This document shows, piece after piece, positions 8,274 through 17,253 of a stretch of DNA of 18,576 nucleotides. The DNA is from Hydnum rufescens UP504. Taxonomy: Eukaryota > Basidiomycota > Agaricomycetes > Cantharellales > Hydnaceae. The notes beneath the pieces were generated by a model. That model had not been told where the DNA came from. It worked only from the letters and a program-made list of their open reading frames with translations, and did no database searches. The position numbers and the translations under genes are program-made. The stretch is from positions 1 through 18,576 of the forward strand of contig MU129345.1 in NCBI GenBank assembly GCA_014904985.1, in the 5' to 3' direction. How positions within the stretch are numbered: the first letter of the stretch is position 1; each line of letters begins with the position of its first letter.

Positions 8274-8294
8274 CCCAATTAGGGCCTAATTGGG
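8274..8294. repeat. Perfect palindrome CCCAATTAGG-G-CCTAATTGGG
   Basis: Ten-bp arms pair perfectly around one base. It is embedded in a short direct-repeat series in which ATTAGGGCCCA, ATTAGGGCCTA and ATTGGGGTTCA follow each other from about 8268. Together with the palindrome at 8199 this may mark a TIR or foldback remnant, or a binding-site cluster downstream of the minus-strand gene that ends at 8587. Confidence 0.7.
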
Positions 8295-8299
8295 GTTCA

Positions 8300-8586
8300 A
8301 CTGATGCACTTGCACAGTTTTGGAACCTCATACATGTGCTCTGCACATTAATTCTATTGTAATATTAACTATGGTAAAGACAAAGCAAAGATGAGGGAAA
8401 CACATAGTCAGCACAGTTTTTTGAGACGCAGGATGCCTGTTGAAGGACTGTAATAAAACAAGAACATGTCCATTGAAGGACAAGAGAAGAAATCAAGGGA
8501 AGGAGATGGTAGTATTAATGCCCAAGGTGTTGACCCATCAAGGCAGGGACACTTGGACCAGAAGTTGGAAGCAGCGTAAAGGGGTC
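8300..8586. other. Region downstream of the minus-strand gene
   Basis: No gene is supported. For the minus-strand gene ending at 8587 this would be the 3' flank. Short plus frames that extend from here into 8799 are antisense to the gene and are not credited. Confidence 0.35.
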
Positions 8587-10467
8587 CTAATAGCCAGGTT
8601 GCTCTCCAGAATATGTGGGTTGCCCATTCAAGTTCATACTAGAGCTGTCCCCAAACCCTTGATAACCAATCTGTCTGGCCACCACATCAAGTTCTTCCTC
8701 TGTCCATTGATCGAGAAACCCAGAACCCAAGTTGATGTTCACATTTCCCAAGTGACCAAGCCCATTGAGTACTGGTGGCAGTGCTGTAGTTACGGATAGA
8801 GAAGAGGTAAAGCGGGGCTTTGGGCAGGGCTGATTTGGGAGCTGCTGCTGGTTGTGCAGTGAGGAGTGGCTGCGGGGAATACTTGATGAATTACTGGAAT
8901 CATGAGATGCAGCCCGACTGCCAAAGCTCAGTAAGTTGTCTACCCAGTCAGCATCCTCCAATTCATCCTGTATGAGTGCAACGGACTTCACAGCAGCCTT
9001 CTTCCTTTTTCCCACTGTGGTCTTGTTCCCTCTCCTGTCATCAAGACCTGTGTCCATCCTGCTCTGTTTCACCCCTTTGCTCCCTTCCCCTCCTCCAGTC
9101 TCTCCAGCACCATGCCAGGCAGTATAATCCTGTGCTGCTGCCAGTGAGAATATCACCTCTCCATGCCTGTCTGTGATAAGTGCCACATCCTCAGCTTCTC
9201 CAACTGGCCAGTTATCCACTTTGGTGATGACTATCTTCTTCTCAGGGCTAGACTCCTCGAGCACATAGTACAATGTTTTATACTGATCAGTTGTGTGAAG
9301 ATCTGAGAGTGACATGCCGAAGTTCAGAAATTCGTTGTTCAGCACAAAATTCGAAATGATAAGTTTGTTTTGAACTAGGACCTTGGTGAGGTTGGTCCAA
9401 GGAAACTTTGTCATCTTCACAAAAGGCGAGAAAAGGCCTATCAATGTATCCTTGATAGCAGTCCTGGTCTTGTACATAGTACTGAGGTCTTCATCACGCT
9501 TCCTCTTCCCTTGCTCCTCATTGAATTGGTTGAGCTCAGCATACCGGGAATGGGGAGAGAGGATAAATCGATATATATTCACAAGTTGAGTGGACATCGT
9601 AAAGTTAGAGTTGTACCAAGCAGCCATTTCCTCGGATCCCAGGCAACATTCATTCTGAGCATGTGCAGCAGGGGAGGCAGCATTGCCAGTAACCATCAAA
9701 AACATTGTGTGAATATCCATGGTGGCCAGCCACTGCATATCATGTGTCCACTTGTCCTTTTGATTGGCCATAATCCATGCAATGTCACCAGTGGATTGTG
9801 CAACCAGCTTGGTAGCTCCAACCTTCGCACTCTCATGTTCTGCTATAAGCCGCACAGCTTCTGTAGCCCATTCTGGGGATTCCTCTCCTCTGAAGGATTC
9901 GATGAGCTGTGCATATGCTGGCTGCACCATGTTCACTGTATAATCCTGAGCAGACACTAGTAGCATCAATTAGTATTCTTAGTGTAAGAATATATACTGA
10001 ATAAAGGACGTACCTGATGGATCAGTATTTGGATGGTCTTTCTTGTACAATGCCTGGAATGCATTCCACACATTCCCATTCCGCGATGTTTTGGAGGGTG
10101 AGACGGCCAAGGTGATGCACCGAACTGACTCTGGACTTTGATTCCACACCCTTGGCCTTTGCATCCAGCTCTGCAAAGAATTCTTCACACTTCGCATGGG
10201 CCCACTTGATTTGGTCGATCGAGAACTGGCCACCACGATGTATGACATCAGAAGTGTCTCCACAGTTCTCCTCTTTCCTCAAGATCCCAATCTTCGGCAC
10301 TCGGACTCCGTACCTTCTGTCATAGAGTCAAAGGGTCTGACGGGCCCAGGTAAAGGACTGCTGGGGAGGCTCGAAAGAATTAAGAGGGTGGAGATGTGGA
10401 GAATGGATCCACAGGGGGTACTTGAGCCCTTGTTGATGATGAGGAACAGGGGCTGCAGCATGGCCAT
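8587..10467 (-). CDS. Two-exon gene of unknown function, best-preserved ORF of the window; first exon carries one TGA
   Basis: Exon 2 (9956-8587) is a stop-free run of 456 codons. It joins in phase through a good 57-nt intron to exon 1 (10014 upward), open in one frame back to an ATG at 10467 except for TGA at 10279-10281 (codon 63; TCTTGAGG could be former TCCGAGG or TCTCGAGG). The model gives about 607 residues. Part of exon 1 also reads protein-like in another phase (10300-10150), so compensating indels are an alternative. The exon junction region (NVWNAFQALYKKDHP, then a helical stretch with PEWATEA) slightly recalls HMG-box-like helices; that is only an impression. Exon 2 has two basic clusters, EQGKRKRDED and VGKRKKAAVK (about residues 152-161 and 319-328 of its ORF), suggesting a nuclear protein, then a Ser/Asn/Gln-rich linker (350-390) and a C-terminal WTEEELDVVARQIG helix. 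No catalytic motif is seen and the family is not recognised. A CCAAT word and an AT-rich TATA-like word lie about 160-180 bp upstream (10626-10642). Confidence 0.62.
9957..10013 (-). other. Intron of the 8587-10467 gene (57 nt)
   Basis: On the minus strand it begins GTACGTCC and ends CTACTAG, with a CTAAT branch-like site about 16 nt before the end. Splicing joins a G to TG and keeps the frame open on both sides, which makes this the best-supported intron in the window together with that at 1425. Confidence 0.72.
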
Positions 10468-10489
10468 GAATGTGGAACTTCTACCACCA

Positions 10490-10974
10490 GTCTAGCACTG
10501 AATTTATTAGTCGCATGCGAGGAGGATGATCAGAGCCGGAATTATTGTCCTCCCAACTCGGCCTGACTTCTGAGAAGTCCTTCGAAAGGTCATGTGGGAG
10601 AACACCATCCCCTGAACCGCCCTCCAATTCATTGGTTATATTAAGTCCTCTTCACTGAGAACCATTCATGCATGTTACGTGGCAATTGGTGGGTTAGACG
10701 GCACTTTGGCTCCCTTCGAAGTAGTGCTTGTGGATGACTGGAGGTAGTAGTTTTGGTCCACTTATTGCCTGCAGCCAATTTGGTGGCGGTTGAACCGTGT
10801 CATCGTGAAGACATCTGAAAGATGTGGTATGATGGTGGCAGGGGGAAATGATGGCACAGATCCACCCAATTATGAGAAACCAGTAGGGGGTAAGCACACA
10901 ACCACACAAAGGCAACTGTGGTGAGGAGCTTGGAGTCAGGATGAAAACATTGCAACTAAGCCCCAAAACATTAG
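10490..10974. other. Upstream flank of the 8587-10467 gene
   Basis: No separate gene is supported. For the minus-strand gene this is the promoter side. CCAAT words lie at about 10626-10635 (ATTGG on the plus strand, twice), followed by TTATATTAAG. CpG dinucleotides are clearly more frequent from about 10060 to 10620 than in the left half of the window. Confidence 0.35.
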
Positions 10975-11340
10975 TCAATTGAGATGTGTAGCCCCAGTCA
11001 ATGGCCAATGCGCAACCAAGCCAAAAGATGTGAGATTGATAAAGAGCCCAGTGATTGAAAAGTGTAAGCCCCAGTATCGCAAAGGCACCACAGCAAAAGA
11101 TGTGGATTGATTTAGAGTGTAGCGATTGAGATATGTAGCCCCAGTCACACAAAGGCAACCACAGCCAAAAATGGTATTGGCAGAGAGCATGCCAATCGAA
11201 ACGTGTAGCCCCAGTCACGCGAAGGTAACCACAGCCAAAGGACGTGGAATTGATGAGGACATGCCAATTGAGTATAGCCCCAGTCACGTGAAGGCAACCA
11301 CAGCCAAAAGGTATGAAGAGCTAAACGTGTGGCCCAGAAT
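10975..11340. repeat. Minisatellite, about 71-bp unit, 5 copies, conserved core and variable spacer
   Basis: Units start at 10975, 11052, 11123, 11192 and 11264 (steps of 77, 71, 69 and 72). Each opens with a CAATTGA-like word, then TAGCCCCAGTCAC, then AAGGCAACCACAGCCAAAA, a core of about 45 bp, followed by a less conserved 20-30 bp. A weaker copy may lie at about 10880-10970. The array is nearly equally spaced but the cores differ at many positions. A long minus-strand frame runs through it (11287-10694), but its Trp/Cys/Phe-rich translation merely mirrors the repeat. Confidence 0.82.
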
Positions 11341-11635
11341 AACACAAAATTATCAGGTACATCCTACACCATGGAAAAGGCAAGCATTGTCAGTCCACAC
11401 CCTGCTTGGGCAAGTATAAAAAATTACATTTAAGCTTCTTAAACTTGTAAAACGAAAGGACCAAGGAAAGCAGAAAACTTTACTCTCCCAACAGGAACTG
11501 CCAGATTCACAATTAAGCACATGAGCCAAACCGAGTTTTCATTCTAGTGTGGTAGTAGTGCCATTAAGGCATACAATCAGACACAAATATGTGATGCATA
11601 AAACAAAAAAACGCCATGTATGGAAATGTAATGCA

Positions 11636-12562
11636 TCATTCAGACTTTGGATACTGAGGGCGATCGAGGCCCAAGTCCAATTTGATATGCCAAATGGAGG
11701 AAGATTTCATGAAGCCAAAAGATTCATCAGCAACGGGGTTCGGTGTCAATATAGATCCCATGTCATCTCGCGCCATTCGAGAAATACGACAAATAACAGA
11801 ATCAACTGGACCCTCAGTAGGCCACATAGGCACGGCAAAGCCAGCACCCAATGAACAATACTTATGTGCATGTATGAGCATCTCCATATGACAAAGAGGA
11901 AGATCAACATGGTCCCATAACCTGGCAAGGTGTGCAAGGAACCACTCAGTGCTGAACTCAACACAGTCCAGATGGCGCAGCCTCTCAGCTTTTGGTGGGG
12001 CAGCTCCAGATAGAGGGGGGAAAGTATCATAGTGTAAGAAGAACTCCCCATAGTGAGCCCTTTCTGCTCCTCCTTTAATACACGGAGGTGCTCCCTGCAA
12101 CAGAGCATTGAGTTCATCTAGATTTCATGCATGAGCATAGACCTGGTCAACATATTCAAGATCTTTCCAACCTGTGAAGCGCTCTGACGGCCCACTTGGT
12201 TCTTCCACAGTGGTGGTTCCGATATCCACACCACACAGTGTTGCCCAACTTGACACAAGGGTTTTCAGCTCATCGCATATCTGTCAGGTCTTAAACAACA
12301 GCTGCATGGAGAACCTCGATTTCTGCCATTCTTGACGAACTGCAACGACTTGGGGGTACACATCCAGCCAGAGCTGAATGTCATGAAAGCTGTCATTAGG
12401 AAGAGGACCAGCAATGATGGCAAACCATCGGCCAAGAGGAATGGACTGAAAACTTGATGTCAAATCGACATGAGATCCCTTTGCAACAGCAGAACTAGTG
12501 GTGGTCCCAATCCCAGACTGCGATGGTTGCATGGGACCACTAACAGAGAATGGGGTTGCCAT
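11636..12562 (-). pseudogene. Unknown 308-codon intronless frame with two TGA stops
   Basis: From an ATG in good context at 12562 (CAAATGGC) the minus strand is open to TGA at 11636-11638, apart from TGA at 12284-12286 (codon 93) and 12125-12127 (codon 146). Both lie where Arg would fit and both become CGA with one T-to-C change. The protein begins with a Ser/Thr/Gln-rich segment (MATPFSVSGPMQPSQSG) and continues with a soluble, mixed sequence including HDIQLWLDVYPQVVAVRQEW (about 60-80), LDELNALLQGAPP (about 147-160) and an aromatic/His-rich middle (FFLHYD, LARLWDHVDLPLCHMEMLIH). I see no signal peptide, membrane segment or catalytic motif and recognise no family. It lies in the same orientation as the 8587-10467 gene, on the far side of the 71-bp minisatellite. 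Confidence 0.58.
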
Positions 12563-12589
12563 TTGGGCCCTGTCTAAGTGCGCCAATGT

Positions 12590-13019
12590 TAGATAGATCT
12601 ATGTCATGTGTCACCACCCATTGATGAGGCTAGTAGGATTAAAACTTATTGTTGACATAGATTAAAACCTAAAGAAGAACAAAACTTGCTCACCATGAAA
12701 TTCACTCCCCCGCAAGTCATCATTTATGACCGGACTGGTGTAATGTGGCCAAGAATGTGTTTGGTATGATAGAGACACAGAGGGTTGAACCCATGTACGG
12801 GCTGTGAACTCCCTCCGAAATCAAGGAAGGTTGGATCAGGGATACCCAAGTCGAACACACCCATTTACTGTGCCTTAATTCTGCAATGGTTGCAGGTGTG
12901 TGGTGGAGGTCCATACAGACACACCTGGAGAGCCTATCGCAGGCCATCGGATGGAGAGAATGAGTGGAACCCATGAGGATAATTCAGTCTGAAATGATGG
13001 ATGATTAGTGCCTCTTGAC
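12590..13019 (-). other. Stretch with ambiguous minus-strand coding traces
   Basis: Minus-strand frames at 12974-12720 and in a neighbouring phase (a segment reading MGVFDLGIPDPTFLDFGG around 12865-12810) look mildly protein-like, but they are short and interrupted. No splice pattern or domain supports a gene. I treat this as decayed coding sequence of unknown kind. Confidence 0.25.
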
Positions 13020-13500
13020 TTGGAATGTAATAGAACTCTCCCCTTTGGGCTCAGAGGAATTGCTTGAAGGATGTGTGCTGAAATTGTGTGGGAGAGGTGG
13101 GCGTGTTTAGTGTGAGAATGCAATGGGGATCATGGAGTGTCTGGGAAAGTAAGTGGGAGGACGAGCATGTGCTGAGAATTGGATGCTGGGATGATTGAGA
13201 CCTGTGTGGAATTGTGAGGGAGATTGAGACGTGGTGCGGAAGGGTGGGGGAGAAAAAGAAACGACGTGAGGAATGTAGGGGAGATTGAGTAACATAGGGA
13301 GATCGAGAACTGGTCATGAGAAATAGTGCATGAAGATCGATGAACGTGTATTGAGAATTGCAAGGGAAAATCCGGAGGATCCGACTTGTAGATATGAGAA
13401 GGGTAATGCAAATCAGATTGCAAATGCAAACGGGGGGTTCAAGGATTTGATGAGGAGGATTGAAAGCACAAGATAAGGGAGAGGGGTGATTTCTGAAGGA
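13020..13500. repeat. Strand-asymmetric purine-rich tract with recurring GAGATTGAG words
   Basis: For nearly 480 bp the plus strand is very poor in C and rich in G and A; the line 13201-13260, for example, has only about five C in 60 bases. The word GATTGAGA/GAGATTGAG recurs irregularly (about 13190, 13220, 13281). On the minus strand this gives a 151-codon Ser/His/Pro/Thr-rich open frame (13506-13051) in one phase and others in the remaining phases, which is what a CT-rich strand produces by chance. I therefore annotate composition, not a gene. Confidence 0.6.
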
Positions 13501-13506
13501 ACACAT

Positions 13507-13795
13507 TCTGTATATTGTGGAGTAGACTTCTGGCCACTCTCAATAACCCATCAGTCATGTCACGTTAAGGCCTGTGATCGATGCAGTGACTCTGAACACT
13601 CAGGATGTTAGCAGTTCCAGTACGTTGCAGGTAGCGGGGGTGTGTTTTCAGCAGGTATTTGATCTGTGTTCATCTTCTGTGGCAAGGGAAATGTAGGACA
13701 GTCTAACGGTCCTGCTGGGCTCAAGCCTCGCACCATTACTTTGGGACTGTTTAGTACACCATAGGTGAGCATTTAGCTCATATGTTGGGGTCCTG
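13507..13795. other. Left flank of the 32-bp array
   Basis: No gene is supported. The word CAGCAGGTATTTGATCTG (about 13651) resembles the unit start at 13861, so the array may once have reached further left. Confidence 0.3.
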
Positions 13796-14245
13796 CAGGG
13801 TTGAGTAGAAATGGGAGGCCATCGTGCTCAAAGTGGAGGAGCAGCAGGAGGGCGGCGTTTCCAGTAGGTATCTGGAGCAGAGGGAGTGCCTCAGTAGAAC
13901 AGGGGTCAGTGGGCACAGTCCAGTTGGGAGGAGTTGTATAGGGCTTGTTGTTTGTTCGAGGGGTAACAGGACCATTAGGCATTGCCCCAGTAGAGAGCAG
14001 GGAGCAGAGGGGCACTCCTCAGTAGAAACGGCAGACAGTATTGACCTGTTCCAGTGAGACAGAGTACGGAGGTGCTGCCTTCAGTAGGAAAGGATAGAAC
14101 GGAGCGTGCACCATTCAGTAGATAACAGGAGCAGAGGGTTGCGACCCGCTAGTTAAGTGATGCAAGGGAGTAGAGGTGTTGCCTCAGTAGATTCGAGCAG
14201 GAGTTGGAAGATGTGCCTCAGTTTAGAGAGGCCCTCCATATGTCC
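13796..14245. repeat. Degenerate minisatellite, about 32-bp unit, at least 12 copies
   Basis: The word CAGTAG, or a close variant, opens units at about 13796, 13827, 13861, 13890, 13921, 13953, 13987, 14018, 14051, 14080, 14113, 14148, 14182 and 14217, a step of 29-35 bp throughout. The unit is close to CTCAGTAGA-A-CAGGAGCAGAGGG-TGC. Copies are quite diverged. A period of 32 is not a multiple of three and open minus-strand frames here do not keep phase, so the array is probably non-coding. Confidence 0.75.
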
Positions 14246-14402
14246 TGGGCTTGGCACAGGAGAATGCCTCGGATTATGCACCAACGTAATTAAACCAATG
14301 AGCTAATTTTGTGACTGTGGTTCGTTGTGGTGATTGGTAATGTGGTGTCTGATCGTGTTTAGTGTTGGGATAGGGTTATTCAATTGGAAGATCAACATTG
14401 CT

Positions 14403-16020
14403 TTAGGTGGGAGTGATAAGCGGTCCCGCCTGAGTACCCATGATATGCTGTGGATCGAGAGCCTGAGAGCCTGCTGACATGGAGACACTGATCCTTTGTT
14501 CCAAATCTGAGCCAATTGCAACATTTGCAAGCATTCCTGCCACACTCTTGTCTGTTGGGATCCTCCACCGCCTCCAGAATGCATGATTGAGCAAAATTGC
14601 TAAGTTTCCCTTCTCTTCAGCTAGCCCCTTCAGACAACTCTTGGAAATCATCCAGAGCTGGACTTGTTGCCCTTCAAGGCTCACGCATCAACTCGGTTAG
14701 CTCTTCGGAGCAAGCATCCATCTGTGGCTGTGTTGCCTGCTTCCACTGGTCTGTGAACTTTGATATTTCAACTCTATGCCATGCTTAAAGTCCTCATCTA
14801 TCTGCTCTCCGCTTGTTGAATATAGATCTTCCAAAGTCCATTTCCTCTTCCTTGAGCAGCCACTCCTCTTGTCGTTACGGGAGACCGAAACTCGGGTTCG
14901 GCTTCGCAGCCATCCTCCATGGGTCACAGGTGACTACCTCTGAAAAGTTGGTGCAGCTAAGATGATGTCATAATGTAAAGGGGGCAAGATGGTCCATCCC
15001 CACAACTGTTTCAAAGAGACTGACACATTTCTTCTAGAGGCTGTGGCTTGATACTGAAGAAAGAGTGCATTGGAATGATGTCTCCTAGGTCTTTGTGAGT
15101 GGTAACCCAGGATCATGACTCTCAGTTGCAATGAACAGGGCTCGGCATTCGACTCTACAATGTGAGTGCTCTGAAACTGTCGTGATAGTGAACGTTGTTG
15201 CCTTTCTCCTTCAGATGATGGCTCTTCTTGGGAAATTCCTTCCCAGTCAAATGCTTCATACTCTTTATTATGATCCCGCATCATCAAACCAAAGCCCCAC
15301 ATAGACCTGTGTGCCTTGGAGGATCTATCAGCAGACATCCGATTTCGATGGATGAAACAACTCCCCAATTAGATTATCATCGTACCCAAAATTGAAGACG
15401 GTCTGTTTTATCGACATGGAAATGTGTCGATTACAGCCAGTGCATTGGTTCTGGGCAAAGCACCACTATTTGTGAATGCACAGCACCAGATAATCACTCA
15501 CCAGTTTAGTCATTTGCAAGCTCTTCCAGCATCGACTGTTACAAGAGATGGACAGGAAAAGCTGAACTCGCCATAGGAGGCTGGTTTCAACTGCATGCGA
15601 GAGTGTGAAGAGAACCGTGATTCCAAGTTCAGAGATGCTGCGAGCACCTCTGCCTGTTCCACGTTCACAGTTCCCTCAGAAAAATCCTAGTTGTTTAGGC
15701 AGTAGTGCATCAGTGAGTTTGACACCATCATGAGGACGAGTTCTATGCATTAGGTGAAGCTGGAGAGGGGTAGCATTCGATTTGAACATGAGATGTAACT
15801 TGATGTAGGGGCATCTGCGTTGAACTACATTGTGGGGTCTCATAGTAATGTCAAATAGAAAGGCGCCATTTTATCCCAGTGCAAGCATAGAGCTGACCCA
15901 GTATAGGATACAGGCTTGCATTCAGTGAGGACACGCTCAGTGTATTTGGATACGGCCGTGACCTGTTCATGGAATCAAGTTACTCCATTCCACTGTTTCA
16001 CAACTGGAATGCTTGTTTGG
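14403..16020 (-). pseudogene. Decayed multi-exon gene of unknown function
   Basis: On the minus strand a frame keeps the same phase from about 16020 to 15502, through a 51-nt intron (15501-15451) and on to about 14775. After the intron it meets TAA at 15408 and 15369, then is open 15368-14937, has TAG at 14934 and is open again through CSRKRKWTLEDLYSTSGE (about 14870-14810). A frameshift near 14770 moves to a phase with TGA at 14674 and 14617; a second near 14610 returns to the first phase and ends at TAA 14403. Before the intron there are stops at 15975, 15840, 15825, 15750, 15687 and 15510, close to random expectation, so that part rests on residue quality alone. Every listed stop would be Arg or Gln before one C-to-T change. 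The C-terminal part has a Glu-rich, helix-like segment. The family is not recognised. Confidence 0.38.
15451..15501 (-). other. Putative intron (51 nt) in the decayed gene
   Basis: On the minus strand it begins GTGAGTGATT and ends TTGCCCAG. Splicing keeps one phase between the segment ending near 15502 and the open frame below 15368. Confidence 0.4.
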
Positions 16021-16480
16021 GGTCTACTTTGTATTTTCAGTCAATTGCTTAAGACTCTACATTGAGATATGAGAAAATTCGCTCTGATTACTTAGCAAGG
16101 GGTCCACTATGTTCAGCTTACTGTCTCACACTGAATTGGACCACGTATCAAATTTTGACACCATATATGGTTTTCCAGAGGAGTGGGCAGTGCAGGCTCA
16201 GTATTCCTTCTGGTTGGCCCATGTCAGAGTGATGCAAGGTCTTGGGTTTTCACCCACCACCAATGTTGGCACTGGCGGGTGAGAACTCTCCTTGAGACCC
16301 AAAGTCCCTCAGGTGCAGTTGATCTGAGTGTAGCCCCTCATTGTGCTAGTAGCAACGACACGCATGTCATAGGTGGTGGGCTTCTAGGACCTCATCATAG
16401 ACCTCTGAATCTGCGGCACTCTCCGCTGGGGTTCTCAGCTTAGGCCGAATGGTGTGCACACATGCGACAATATGCACATT
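16021..16480. other. Stretch with weak minus-strand coding look
   Basis: The minus strand from 16440 (IRPKLRTPAESAADSEVYDE) down to about 16060 reads protein-like in places but has about one stop per 15 codons, no better than chance. It may be the upstream part of the gene below, in a different phase. A short plus frame at 16183-16443 is equally unconvincing. Confidence 0.2.
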
Positions 16481-16509
16481 AAAGAGGGTTACAAAAATTA
16501 TAGGACAGC

Positions 16510-16655
16510 AAAAAAAAAAAAGAAAGGTTGAATAACTGACAGAGGTATGGGGCTGATGAAGAGCGATGGAATGTGATGGAGAGCAATGAGAAATGACAAA
16601 GGAGAACAACACATAGCGATGACGGAGAACAACAAACAGCGATGATGGAGAAAGG
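16510..16655. repeat. A-run and 23-bp direct repeat
   Basis: An uninterrupted A-run lies at about 16510-16520. Further on, units opening GGAGAACAAC start at 16601 and 16624 and a partial one at 16647, exactly 23 bp apart, within a GATGGAGA-rich, purine-biased stretch. Non-coding. Confidence 0.6.
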
Positions 16656-16972
16656 AGATTTGACAAGGCAAAATGTCACACTCAAAGAAGATGTTTCTTT
16701 GACAATCCTATCCACATCCGACAGGTGCTGAGAATTGGGCAACCCAGGAGGAAGCGTACATGTGAGCTATGCGTGGCAGCCCCACTGCTCAGAGTGGTGG
16801 CTGCTACACTAGCCCCATCCTGCATCACAACATCATGATCCCCATCAACGGTGGGAATGGAAACATCACCTCCATCCCTCCATCACGACATCCCCACCTC
16901 AGCAACAATCCCTTCCATTCTCTGCCTTTTCATGAATCACAGAAGTGGAGGAAGGGTGCACTTTACACCAAC

Positions 16973-17002
16973 GGCAGAGGAACCAGTGGCAGAGGAGCCA
17001 AT
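16973..17002 (+). repeat. 15-bp tandem duplication
   Basis: GGCAGAGGAACCAGT is followed directly by GGCAGAGGAGCCAAT. In one plus frame (16851-17165) it encodes AEEPV-AEEPM. Because the length is a multiple of three and the plus frame is open around it, a degraded plus-strand protein is possible here, but the minus strand is open as well and the product is not recognised. Confidence 0.45.
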
Positions 17003-17253
17003 GGTTGAGGAGACAGGGGGAGCAATAAACAATGAGGAAGGCATCGCATACCATTTATGCGGAAGGAACAGATGGTCAAAATACAGAGGAAGTGGAGAAG
17101 GGACATACATGCCCTCAGGGAATTGCGGAGGGCATCAGCATATGAAACTGTTTGAGACAACATGACGTCTTTTGTGGGGGATGAGCCATTACAGACATGG
17201 CAGGAGCTTTGTCAAAACCTATGGATACGACGAGTTAGTGATGGACAATTAGA

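Noticed and set aside
9511..9960. 149-codon plus-strand frame, with other plus frames at 8440-8799 and 8936-9176
   Set aside because: They lie antisense to the 456-codon exon of the minus-strand gene, which has the better residue composition and a phase-keeping intron.
10694..11287. 197-codon minus-strand open frame
   Set aside because: It runs through the 71-bp minisatellite; its Trp/Cys/Phe-rich repeats only translate the array, and unit lengths are mostly not multiples of three.
10975..11340. CRISPR-like array (regular cores and variable spacers)
   Set aside because: Cores differ among copies, spacers resemble one another, and the setting is eukaryotic; it is an ordinary minisatellite.
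13051..13506. 151-codon minus-strand open frame
   Set aside because: The Ser/Pro/His/Thr-rich translation follows from the CT-rich strand; several phases are open together and no domain is visible.
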